From Deltaproteobacteria bacterium (GTDB lineage Bacteria; Desulfobacterota; DSM-4660; Desulfatiglandales; Desulfatiglandaceae), in the NCBI GenBank assembly GCA_019314425.1, contig JAFCZI010000172.1, forward strand, positions 1 to 6,047: a DNA stretch of 6,047 nt, written 5' to 3'. The notes below the pieces were generated by a model that did no database searches, had not been told where the DNA came from, and saw only the letters and a program-made list of their open reading frames with translations. Position 1 is the first letter of the stretch. Each line of letters starts with the position of its first letter. Positions 1 through 6,034 of this stretch are shown piece after piece. The position numbers were made by a program, and so were the translations under genes.

Positions 1-1
1 C

Positions 2-220
2 ACCGATAACGGCCCCGGCATTGAGGAGAAATATCACGAGAAAATTTTCAAGATCTTTCAAACCCTTGTCCCCCGTGATGAACATGAAAGTACGGGCATC
101 GGATTGACCCTTGTAAAAAAGACCATCGAACAGTATGATGGGAAGGTATGGGTGGAATCAGAGGTGGGGAAAGGGAGTTCCTTTGTCTTTACATTGCCGA
201 AGATAAGGAGAAAAAAATGA
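2..220 (+). CDS. Sensor histidine kinase, C-terminal ATPase fragment (5' end outside window)
   Basis: This is the last 72 codons of a histidine kinase; the start lies upstream of the window. The visible part is the C-terminal half of the HATPase_c (GHKL) domain that binds ATP and phosphorylates the kinase's own His. Seen directly, in order: the G1 box DNGPGI (residues 2-7 of the fragment), the F-box region IFKIFQTL (15-22), the G2 box TGIGLTLVKK (31-40), and the closing strands ending GSSFVFTLPK (58-67). After these comes a short basic tail. These ATP-lid and G-box motifs are intact, so this end of the kinase looks functional. Its sensor and HisKA domains cannot be seen. The stop codon overlaps the start of the next gene by ATGA, indicating translational coupling to the response regulator, which is probably its cognate partner. 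The frame opens at base 2; base 1 ends the preceding codon. Confidence 0.93.
   Translation, partial: TDNGPGIEEKYHEKIFKIFQTLVPRDEHESTGIGLTLVKKTIEQYDGKVWVESEVGKGSSFVFTLPKIRRKK
205..210 (+). promoter_or_regulatory. Ribosome binding site that fixes the response regulator start
   Basis: AAGGAG lies six bases before the ATG at 217. It supports that start over the in-frame ATG at 148, which would add 23 residues unlike any receiver domain and overlap the kinase gene deeply. With the 217 start the protein begins a few residues before the first receiver beta strand, as expected. Confidence 0.85.
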
Positions 221-567
221 AAAGTTCAAAACCGATCCTGTTGGTTGAAGACGACCGGGTCGATGCTATGACGGTGAAACGGGCCTTGAAAGAAATCAAA
301 GTTACCAATCGCCTGGATGTTGTGGAAAATGGCGAGGCGGCTTTGTCATTTCTGCGGAACCCGGAGCATGAAAAACCCGGCATTATCCTCCTGGATCTGA
401 ACATGCCTAAAATGAATGGCATTGAATTTCTGGAAATTGCCAAGAAGGATGACACCCTGAAAAGAATACCGGTGGTGGTTCTGACCACATCTAAAGAGGA
501 CCAGGACAAGGTGGATAGTTTCAATTTCGGGGTTGCCGGGTACATGTTGAGTGAGCTGCCGGATTGA
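217..567 (+). CDS. CheY/Rcp1-like single-domain response regulator with apparent internal deletion
   Basis: This is a 116-residue stand-alone receiver domain with no output domain. Proteins of this type usually relay phosphate from a kinase to another protein. Seen directly: the acidic pocket E11-D12-D13 in LLVEDD, the phospho-acceptor D60 in LLDLNMP, and the switch Thr T90 in VVLTTSK. The C-terminal end is abnormal. Family members, recalled from memory, run from GVAGYM into VKPVDY, then a last helix, and finish near LYWTLSELPD. Here GVAGYM (105-110) joins directly to LSELPD, so about 20 residues seem to be missing in frame. They include the conserved Lys-Pro (beta 5) and most of alpha 5. The reading frame and natural stop are kept. 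Loss of the Lys, which contacts the phosphoryl group, would be expected to impair signalling or folding. The gene overlaps the upstream kinase by ATGA and has a good RBS. It may be a non-functional remnant, or an assembly collapse. Confidence 0.88.
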   Translation: MKSSKPILLVEDDRVDAMTVKRALKEIKVTNRLDVVENGEAALSFLRNPEHEKPGIILLDLNMPKMNGIEFLEIAKKDDTLKRIPVVVLTTSKEDQDKVDSFNFGVAGYMLSELPD

Positions 568-602
568 CAATCGTCAGTTATAGTTCGTAGCAGGAGAACA
601 TC

Positions 603-1604
603 ATGGAAGAGAAAAAAATTCGGCTCCTTCTGATTGAGGACGACAAAATCGACCGGATGGCCTTTGAGCGGTTTGCCGGGAATGAGAACCTCCCCTACGA
701 CTATGGGGTGGCCAACTCAATATCCGAGGCAGAAGAGGCGCTAAGATCTCATGAGTTCGATGTTGTGATCGCAGATTACATGTTGGGTGATGGCACGGCA
801 TTTGATATCTTTGGTCAAACAAAAGACGTGCCTGTTATTGTGGTCACGGGCACAGGCAATGAGGAAATTGCCGTAGCGGCCATGAAGTTAGGCGCTTACG
901 ATTATATTATCAAAGATTCTAAGGGCAATTACCTCAAAACCCTTCCGACCACCGTGGCGCTTGCGCTTAAACGCAAACAAACCGAAACGGAGTTGCAAAA
1001 CTACCAGGAACGTCTTGAATCCATGGTAAGGGAACGAACCGCTGAATTGCAGGTTGAAATCGTTGAGCGCGAGCATGCGGAAGATGATCTGAAGAAGCGC
1101 TCCCATGATCTTGAAGAGAGACACAAGGAACTGAATTGCCTGTACCATATCGCCCGGCTTGTCGAGAAATCTGATATTACACATGAATCGCTGATTCAAG
1201 GCATCGTCAACATCATACCCTCTGCGTGGCAGTATCCTGAAATCACCCGTGCTCGAATCATTCTTGAAGACCGGGAATTCAAAACGGATAATTTCAAAGA
1301 AACCATTTGGAAACAGACCCGCGATATTATCTCGGATGGAAAAAAGATAGGCGTGGTGGAGGTCTTTTATCTCGAAGAACAGCCAGAGAGCGATGACGGA
1401 CCTTTTATGAAGGAAGAGACCGAGCTGCTAGCGGCTATTTCAGAGCGATTGGGGCAGATTGCTGAGCGCATAAAGAGTGCTGAGAAAGAACAGCGTATCC
1501 GGACCCAACTTCAGCGGTCAGAGAAGATGGAGGCCATCGGCACCCTGGCAGGCGGTATTGCCCATGATTTTAACAACATCCTTTCATCATATTCCTGCGG
1601 TTAA
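603..1604 (+). CDS. Truncated hybrid: receiver, coiled coil, GAF-like sensor, HisKA H-box; ATPase domain missing
   Basis: This is a 333-residue signalling protein. Receiver domain, residues 5 to about 122: acidic pair D13-D14 in LLIEDD, phospho-acceptor D58 in VIADYML, switch Thr T82 in VVTGTG, and conserved K104 in YIIKDS. A charged coiled coil follows at about 125-178. A GAF-like sensor region at about 178-290 starts ELNCLYHIARLV. A linker helix leads into the HisKA H-box EAIGTLAGGIAHDFNN (310-325) with phospho-accepting H321. Normal kinases of this family continue for about 200 more residues of HisKA and HATPase. Here the family-like sequence ends at NNILS, and five unrelated residues (SYSCG) precede a stop. 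The protein keeps both phospho-acceptors but cannot bind ATP for autophosphorylation. It is probably a broken kinase gene, though it could be phosphorylated in trans by the upstream kinase. The start is supported by AGGAGA at 592-597, five bases before the ATG. It sits 35 bases after the response regulator, in the same operon. Confidence 0.88.
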   Translation: MEEKKIRLLLIEDDKIDRMAFERFAGNENLPYDYGVANSISEAEEALRSHEFDVVIADYMLGDGTAFDIFGQTKDVPVIVVTGTGNEEIAVAAMKLGAYDYIIKDSKGNYLKTLPTTVALALKRKQTETELQNYQERLESMVRERTAELQVEIVEREHAEDDLKKRSHDLEERHKELNCLYHIARLVEKSDITHESLIQGIVNIIPSAWQYPEITRARIILEDREFKTDNFKETIWKQTRDIISDGKKIGVVEVFYLEEQPESDDGPFMKEETELLAAISERLGQIAERIKSAEKEQRIRTQLQRSEKMEAIGTLAGGIAHDFNNILSSYSCG

Positions 1605-1637
1605 ACCCATTCTTGATAAAACTGGGTTTATTTTTCT
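1602..1637 (+). terminator. Probable intrinsic terminator after the signalling operon
   Basis: Perfect 8-base arms TAAACCCA (1602-1609) and TGGGTTTA (1623-1630) enclose a 13-base loop and are followed at once by TTTTTCTT. This is the form of a rho-independent terminator, although the stem is AT-rich and has only three G-C pairs. The stop codon of the truncated kinase is the first part of the left arm. The structure separates the signalling genes from the aromatic operon. It could instead act as a leader attenuator for aroF, but no leader peptide rich in Phe, Tyr or Trp is visible. Confidence 0.6.
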
Positions 1638-1643
1638 TGACTT

Positions 1644-1668
1644 TGACGAAAAAAACTAGTTTTCGTTC
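1644..1668. repeat. AT-rich palindrome upstream of aroF
   Basis: The core AAAACTAGTTTT (1652-1663) is a perfect 12-base palindrome. Alternatively, ACGAAAA (1646-1652) and TTTTCGT (1660-1666) pair around a 7-base centre. It lies 24-48 bases before the aroF ATG, between the terminator and the RBS. That is the position of an operator or a short leader hairpin. No regulator is known from the window, so a regulatory role is inference. Confidence 0.4.
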
Positions 1669-1691
1669 AGACACAAAAAAAGGAGCGACCC

Positions 1692-2807
1692 ATGAAAAGG
1701 ACATACGATGTTAACATAGGCTCATTCAATCCCTTGATCTCCCCCGATGTGCTAAAGGAAGAATTTCCCCTCTCTCAGCGGGCCAGTGAAACAGTTTTGA
1801 AGAGCCGGGAGGAAATCCATCGAATCTTGAATAAGGAAGATCGGCGGTTGCTGGTGGTGGTGGGTCCGTGTTCCATTCATGATGAAGCCGCAGCATTGGA
1901 TTATGCCACGCGATTAAGCCGACTGAGAAAAGAAGTTGAAGACACCCTAATGGTGGTTATGCGGGTCTATTTTGAAAAGCCGCGAACCACCGTCGGTTGG
2001 AAGGGCTTGATCAATGATCCCCATTTGAACGATACTTGTGATATGATGGCCGGTATCCGAAAAGCCCGCAAGCTTCTGCTGGATATTACGGAAATGGGGG
2101 TGCCCACGGGAACGGAGATGCTCGATCCCTTTACGCCGCAATATATTGCAGGATTGGTCTCCTGGGCCGCCGTCGGCGCCCGGACCACCGAAAGCCAGAT
2201 CCACCGCGCAATGGCCTCGGGCCTCTCCATGCCGGTGGGTTTCAAAAACTGCACGGACGGCGACCTGACCAATGCCGTCAATGCCATGATCGCAGCTGGG
2301 TCTCCCCAGTCTTTTCTGGGCATTGATCCCAGCGGGCGGGCCAGCATCGTAACGACCACCGGAAACCCCTATGCCCATATGGTTTTAAGGGGAGGAGTAC
2401 GCCCCAATTACGATTCCGTCAGCATTCGCCAGGCCATTGATCAACTGCGGGCCAAGGGGTTGTCCGATGCCATCGTGGTGGATTGTTCCCACGCCAACTC
2501 ACGGAAAAAAATTGAAGATCAGGCCATTGTGTGGCAGGATGTCATCAACCAGAAGATGGACGGCAACGATTCGGTGGTTGGGCTGATGCTTGAAAGTAAT
2601 ATTTATGCAGGTAACCAGAAAATCACCGGCGATCTGGAGACAATGGCATACGGCGTATCCATCACGGATGAGTGTATTTCGTGGGAAACCACTGAAACCC
2701 TTTTGAGAACGGCCCATGACCAGTTGATGCGAAACGGCTTTGGCCGGTCGGGTAGGCCCCCTCAAATCGCAAATGGAAGATACTCCGTGTCGACTTCTTG
2801 TTGTTAG
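1692..2807 (+). CDS. aroF: 3-deoxy-7-phosphoheptulonate (DAHP) synthase, class I, AroFGH type
   Basis: It catalyses the first step of the shikimate pathway in the cytoplasm: phosphoenolpyruvate plus erythrose 4-phosphate gives DAHP. The protein has 371 residues, slightly longer than the roughly 350 of the E. coli isoenzymes. The signature blocks are intact: GPCSIHD with metal ligand C60, RVYFEKPRTTVGWKG with R91 and K96, GARTTESQ (162-169), GFKNCTDG with K185, LRGG (232-235), DCSHANS with H267, E301 in MLES, and D326 in SITD. C60, H267, E301 and D326 match the four metal-binding residues of E. coli AroG. S179 in ASGLSMP corresponds to AroG Ser180 in the feedback-inhibitor pocket, so allosteric control is likely, but the effector (Tyr, Phe or Trp) cannot be read here. 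An extra tail of about 15 residues ends in Cys-Cys. AGGAG at 1681-1685 lies six bases before the ATG. It is the first gene of the aromatic operon; aroB follows after 27 bases. The symbol denotes the family, not a proven isoenzyme. Confidence 0.96.
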   Translation: MKRTYDVNIGSFNPLISPDVLKEEFPLSQRASETVLKSREEIHRILNKEDRRLLVVVGPCSIHDEAAALDYATRLSRLRKEVEDTLMVVMRVYFEKPRTTVGWKGLINDPHLNDTCDMMAGIRKARKLLLDITEMGVPTGTEMLDPFTPQYIAGLVSWAAVGARTTESQIHRAMASGLSMPVGFKNCTDGDLTNAVNAMIAAGSPQSFLGIDPSGRASIVTTTGNPYAHMVLRGGVRPNYDSVSIRQAIDQLRAKGLSDAIVVDCSHANSRKKIEDQAIVWQDVINQKMDGNDSVVGLMLESNIYAGNQKITGDLETMAYGVSITDECISWETTETLLRTAHDQLMRNGFGRSGRPPQIANGRYSVSTSCC

Positions 2808-2834
2808 GTCATTGTCCAATGGGGAGCGATACAC

Positions 2835-3863
2835 ATGAAAATTCTTGAGATAAACGGCAGCACCGGAAAATCAACCCTCCTGGTGGGTGAAAAGCTGGCA
2901 AATCTCGCCACCTATTTACCGCCGTCACAAACAGTCATTATTACCGACGGGAATGTCCGGCATCTCTACGGAGATCAGTTCCCCGAAGGCCGGGTTATTG
3001 AAATCGGCATGGGTGAAGGCATCAAAACCCTTGAGACGGTCCAGGATATTTTCAGGGAACTGGTGGCCCTGCAAGCGGATCGAACCCTTTTTATTGTGGG
3101 TATCGGGGGCGGCATCGTATGCGACATCACAGGCTTTGTGGCCTCTACCTACCTGCGGGGCGTTCGATTCGGGTTTGTGGCAACCACATTACTGGCCCAG
3201 GTGGATGCCGGTGTGGGGGGTAAAAACGGCGTCAATTTTTCGGGGTATAAAAATATGGTGGGCGTATTTAATCAGCCCGAGTTTGTCATTTGTGACCCCG
3301 AAGTTTTGCGAACCCTCTCGGTGCAGGACCGGGGATGCGGCCTGGCAGAGGTCGTCAAACACGCCGCCATCACGGATGATCGCCTTTTCGGCTACCTGGA
3401 AAAAAACGTGGCAGAAGTATTGTCCCTTTCTTCTGAAGCGGTACAAAGAATGGTATATGACTCGGTGGTGATTAAATCGGAGATCGTCAACCGGGACGAA
3501 AAAGAAAGAGGGGAACGCCGAAAGCTCAATTTCGGGCATACCTTTGGCCATGCGCTGGAAAAGGTCCATCGCGTGCCCCATGGGGAAGCGGTCAGTATCG
3601 GCATGATGGCGGCGGCGAAACTTTCCGCGAAAAAAGGCCGCCTGGCTGATGCTCAGGTCGTTCGCCTGGGAAACCTGCTGGAATTACTCAACCTCCCCAC
3701 ACGGATGGCCGTTGACAAGGCAAAAGTTATTGACGCCCTGCGTCACGATAAGAAACGGGAAAACGACATGGTCCATTTTGTAATCCTTCGCCGCCTGGGC
3801 GAAGCGGTGGTCGAACAGATCCCGTTGCCGGAGTTGGAAGCGGTGATCCATGAACTGTTTTGA
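2835..3863 (+). CDS. aroB: 3-dehydroquinate synthase
   Basis: It converts DAHP to 3-dehydroquinate, the second shikimate-pathway step, using NAD+ and a divalent metal, usually Zn. The protein has 342 residues, within the family range. The NAD-binding glycine block is GIGGGIVCDITGF (89-101), followed by TYLRG. The block TTLLAQVDAGVGGKNGVN (117-134) and GYKNMVG (137-143) shape the substrate site. Metal ligands are E172 in GLAEVVKHA, H235 in NFGHTFGH and H249 in HGEAVSIGM; their spacing agrees with the ligands of the Aspergillus nidulans enzyme. The C-terminal KKRENDMVHFVI block (306-317) is also present. Small departures from the common consensus are Cys at 96 where Gly is usual, Gly at 126 where Ser is usual, and Asn at 131 where Thr is usual. 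None removes a known catalytic residue. GGGGAG at 2821-2826 lies eight bases before the ATG. The gene directly follows aroF, which makes its substrate. Confidence 0.96.
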   Translation: MKILEINGSTGKSTLLVGEKLANLATYLPPSQTVIITDGNVRHLYGDQFPEGRVIEIGMGEGIKTLETVQDIFRELVALQADRTLFIVGIGGGIVCDITGFVASTYLRGVRFGFVATTLLAQVDAGVGGKNGVNFSGYKNMVGVFNQPEFVICDPEVLRTLSVQDRGCGLAEVVKHAAITDDRLFGYLEKNVAEVLSLSSEAVQRMVYDSVVIKSEIVNRDEKERGERRKLNFGHTFGHALEKVHRVPHGEAVSIGMMAAAKLSAKKGRLADAQVVRLGNLLELLNLPTRMAVDKAKVIDALRHDKKRENDMVHFVILRRLGEAVVEQIPLPELEAVIHELF

Positions 3864-3905
3864 TCGTTCACCGGTTGACCCGAAAGGTGCGGAGGCCATC
3901 AATCC

Positions 3906-5063
3906 ATGAAACAACTATCAGAACGTATCCGAGGCGTCTCCGCATCAAGAACCGTCCGTTTGAGCGGTGTGATTGACAGCCTTCGGCGGCAGGGGCATGA
4001 TATCATCAACCTCGGTGTTGGTGAGCCTTACGAAGCGCCTTTCCCCGACATCCTTTCCAAAACCACAGCGGCCCTCAAAGGGGGAGAAACCCGATATGGC
4101 CCCGTGGCGGGAATTCCGGAACTGCGCAATGCCATTTCCGAAAAATTTGACGGGTATACCGGTGAAAACATTCTCGTAACCAACGGAAGCAAACAAGCCC
4201 TGTACACGGCATTGCAGGTGCTCTGTGATCCGGGAAGCCAGGTGATCATCCCCCGGCCTTGCTGGGTCAGTTTCTGCGAGCAGATCAAATTGGCCGGTGC
4301 CACGCCCGTACTGGTGGATACGAAGGCCCATCAGCTAGATTGCCATGCCATAGAAAAGGCCATCAATGCCGATACCCGGGCAATCATCATCAACAGCCCC
4401 AATAACCCCACCGGTGCGGTCTATCCGAAGGAAGATCTCAGGGCAATCGCCGATCTTGCCTGGGCCCATGACCTGTATTTGATATCCGATGAAGCCTATG
4501 AAGCGTTTGTCTATGATGGATGGACCCACCGCAGTCTCTTTGATTTTCCCCATATCCGGGATCGTCTGATTGTCGCCGGAAGCTTCTCGAAAACCTACTG
4601 TATGACCGGATTCAGAATCGGCTATGCTGCCGCCCCCAAAGAGATCATCACCGCCATGGCACGGCTGCAGAGCCATTTAACGGGCAATGTATGTACCTTT
4701 GCGCAACATGGGGCGCTTGCCGCAGCAAGACGCGATCCATCCCATTTTCACGGGTGGCGGAACCATTTGCAGAAAAAGCGGGATATGACCCTGGAAATGC
4801 TGAAAGATCTGCCCTGTGATACCCCCCGGGGCGCATTTTATGTTTTTCCGGACGTGATCCATTGCTTAAAAAAGAATGAAAGCGCCGAAGATCTGGCATC
4901 GGAGATTCTGCAACGGGTCAATGTGGCCGTGGCACCGGGTGAGGCCTTCGGTGGAGACGGGCATATTCGCATCTGTTACGCCATCGAAGAAAAACGGCTG
5001 ATCCAGGGGCTTGAGCGATTGGTACAGGTGATTCATCAAAGAACAGGAGCAACCGCACCATGA
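3906..5063 (+). CDS. PLP-dependent class I/II aminotransferase, probably aspartate/aromatic/prephenate aminotransferase
   Basis: This is a 385-residue fold-type I aminotransferase of the Thermus AspC-like aspartate aminotransferase branch. Seen directly: NGSKQALY (93-100) for the PLP phosphate; W120, the usual ring-stacking aromatic, in PRPCWVSF; N167 in SPNNPTGAVYP; D195 and Y198 in ISDEAYEA; the Schiff-base lysine K229 in SFSKTYCMTGFRIGY; and R355 in GHIRICYA for the substrate alpha-carboxylate. All core catalytic residues are present. The usual Tyr before W120 (PYW) is Cys here. The family transfers amino groups between aspartate or glutamate and 2-oxo acids, and several members also act on aromatic oxo acids or prephenate. 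Its place between aroB and tyrA, with an ATGA overlap to tyrA, suggests a role in the last steps of tyrosine or phenylalanine synthesis. Exact substrate is inferred from context only. GGAGG at 3891-3895 lies ten bases before the ATG, a little far but acceptable. Confidence 0.93.
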   Translation: MKQLSERIRGVSASRTVRLSGVIDSLRRQGHDIINLGVGEPYEAPFPDILSKTTAALKGGETRYGPVAGIPELRNAISEKFDGYTGENILVTNGSKQALYTALQVLCDPGSQVIIPRPCWVSFCEQIKLAGATPVLVDTKAHQLDCHAIEKAINADTRAIIINSPNNPTGAVYPKEDLRAIADLAWAHDLYLISDEAYEAFVYDGWTHRSLFDFPHIRDRLIVAGSFSKTYCMTGFRIGYAAAPKEIITAMARLQSHLTGNVCTFAQHGALAAARRDPSHFHGWRNHLQKKRDMTLEMLKDLPCDTPRGAFYVFPDVIHCLKKNESAEDLASEILQRVNVAVAPGEAFGGDGHIRICYAIEEKRLIQGLERLVQVIHQRTGATAP

Positions 5064-5812
5064 TCGGAATTATTGGTTTCGGCAGATTCGGTCGCCTTAT
5101 GGCCGGTTATCTGGCCGGAGATTACAAGGTCAAGGTTTTCAACCGGAGTGACAAATCGGCGGAAATCGCCCGGGCTGGTGCCATACCGGATTCCCTGGCG
5201 GAGGTATGCCGTGAAAAAATAGTTGTTTTGAGTGTCCCCATTTCCACCATGCAGGGGATGCTTCAGCAGATCGCGCCGTTGTTGCGCCCGGATGCCATGG
5301 TGGTCGATGTGTGCTCCGTAAAGGTGTATCCGGTTGAATGGATGCTGGAAGCGCTGCCACCATCGGTCTCATTACTGGGGACGCATCCCATGTTCGGTCC
5401 CGACAGCGCGGCGGAATCCCTTCATGACCGGAAAATCGTACTCTGCAAAGTACGGATTACCGATACCCGATACGCAAAAGTGAAAGACTATCTGGTTGGA
5501 AAAGGGCTTAATGTGATTGTCACCACTCCCGAAGACCATGATCGCCAGATCGCCGTGAGCCTGGCTCTGACCCATTTCATCGGCAGGACTCTGGATGAAT
5601 TCGGCGCTCGCGATCTCGCGATTGATACGGAGGGGTATCAAAGGCTCCTTCATATTCTGGATGTGGTAACCCATGATACCTGGCAGCTTTTCATGGATAT
5701 GCATCGATATAACCCCTATGCGCGGGAAAAGCGCCAGGCTTTTATGGCGGCCATGACGCATCTGGAGGATAAACTGGGTGGAAAAAAGCCCAAACCCTTT
5801 TCAGGAGGATGA
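5060..5812 (+). CDS. tyrA: Prephenate/arogenate dehydrogenase, TyrA family (short form)
   Basis: It oxidatively decarboxylates prephenate to 4-hydroxyphenylpyruvate, or arogenate to tyrosine. The 250-residue protein has a Rossmann domain followed by the helical dimerisation domain, with no chorismate mutase or ACT domain. Seen directly: the GFGRFG nucleotide loop (6-11); N28-R29-S30 after the second strand, where NAD-specific enzymes usually have an acidic residue, hinting at NADP+; DVCSVK (83-88); GTHPMFGP (107-114) with H109 at the position of the catalytic His of E. coli TyrA (His197); and PEDHD (157-161). The stretch THFIGRTLDEFG, and later EGYQRLL and MHRYNP, resemble plant arogenate dehydrogenases as I remember them. 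The start overlaps the aminotransferase stop by ATGA, with AGGAG at 5045-5049. The coupling fits an aminotransferase and dehydrogenase acting in sequence. Without an ACT domain, feedback control probably falls on DAHP synthase. Confidence 0.92.
   Translation: MIGIIGFGRFGRLMAGYLAGDYKVKVFNRSDKSAEIARAGAIPDSLAEVCREKIVVLSVPISTMQGMLQQIAPLLRPDAMVVDVCSVKVYPVEWMLEALPPSVSLLGTHPMFGPDSAAESLHDRKIVLCKVRITDTRYAKVKDYLVGKGLNVIVTTPEDHDRQIAVSLALTHFIGRTLDEFGARDLAIDTEGYQRLLHILDVVTHDTWQLFMDMHRYNPYAREKRQAFMAAMTHLEDKLGGKKPKPFSGG
5803..5809 (+). promoter_or_regulatory. Strong ribosome binding site overlapping the end of tyrA
   Basis: AGGAGGA lies nine bases before the ATG at 5819 and just before the tyrA stop. This is the layout expected for another coupled gene of the aromatic operon. 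The sequence that follows is a structured repeat with no recognisable gene, so the site may once have served a gene now lost or displaced. Confidence 0.5.
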
Positions 5813-5818
5813 GTCTCC

Positions 5819-6022
5819 ATGAACAAATTCGCCTACCTGACAACTTTATGCACGCATGCGGCAAATGCCATGCAGGTAGGCTCGCCGCATTCCCTGCAAT
5901 TTGATTTATCAAGTAAGGGAACTTCCAAAAAACAATCTACGCATCCTGCTTGCCCTTTTGCCCGTTTTCTACGTTGTGATAACAGGCACATAGCTCACTA
6001 TGCACCTGCCATCACGCCTTGA
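5819..6022 (+). other. Doubtful 67-codon open frame running through repeat DNA
   Basis: The frame would encode 67 residues beginning MNKFAYLTTLCTH. It has a good RBS and starts six bases after the tyrA stop, which is the case for it. Against it: codons 5-21 are the two arms and loop of an inverted repeat, the last third is the left arm and part of the right arm of a long palindrome, and the product has no domain, signal peptide, membrane segment or regular composition that I recognise. It is most likely a chance frame, perhaps with the first few codons left from a lost operon gene. Confidence 0.25.
5831..5881. repeat. Nested inverted repeat downstream of tyrA
   Basis: GCCTACCTG (5831-5839) and CAGGTAGGC (5873-5881) are perfect 9-base inverted arms about 33 bases apart. 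Inside them is a second hairpin: GCAT (5854-5857) with ATGC (5870-5873), then GGC (5860-5862) with GCC (5867-5869) around the loop AAAT. The inner and outer stems compete for one base at 5873. No T-tract follows, so it is not a typical terminator. It may be the left part of the same element as the palindrome further on. Confidence 0.6.
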
Positions 6023-6034
6023 AAACGAACAAAA
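5956..6034. repeat. Long imperfect palindrome (about 38-base arms, 4-base loop), probable dispersed repeat
   Basis: The left arm (5956-5993) begins TTTTGCCCGTTTTC and ends AGGCACATAG. The right arm (5998-6034) is close to its reverse complement; read on the other strand it begins TTTTGTTCGTTTTC and ends AGGTGCATAG. The arms differ at a handful of positions and by one inserted base. The loop is CTCA (5994-5997). Weak pairing goes on outside, ATCCTGC (5943-5949) against the complement of GCACGAT at 6040-6046, so the element probably continues past the window edge. Such a structure could fold as a strong hairpin in RNA from either strand and may end transcription of the tyrA operon. It may be one copy of a palindromic element or MITE, but a single copy cannot prove that. 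Confidence 0.72.

Noticed and set aside
148..216. Upstream ATG extension of the response regulator
   Set aside because: It overlaps the kinase gene in another frame, adds residues unlike a receiver, and the good RBS at 205-210 supports the ATG at 217.
1477..1659. Open frame overlapping the end of the truncated kinase
   Set aside because: It is an alternative frame of the HisKA region running on through the terminator, with no recognisable product. It does not restore the missing ATPase domain.
1613..1665. Promoter for aroF (TTGATA at 1613, TTGACT at 1637, TTGACG at 1643)
   Set aside because: The -35-like boxes are good, but no convincing -10 box lies 16-18 bases downstream of any of them, so no promoter is called.
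1947..2378. Long minus-strand open frames opposite aroF (and similar ones opposite aroB, the aminotransferase and tyrA)
   Set aside because: They are shadows of strongly conserved + strand genes and have no recognisable domain or RBS.
2835..3863. aroB as a sugar-phosphate cyclase of secondary metabolism (such as 2-deoxy-scyllo-inosose synthase)
   Set aside because: The residue blocks and metal ligands match dehydroquinate synthase, and it lies directly after DAHP synthase, which makes its substrate.
5850..5904. CGKCH heme c-like motif in another frame (MHACGKCHAGR)
   Set aside because: The frame is only 18 codons, lacks an RBS, and the Cys and His codons come from the arms of an inverted repeat, so chance is the better explanation.
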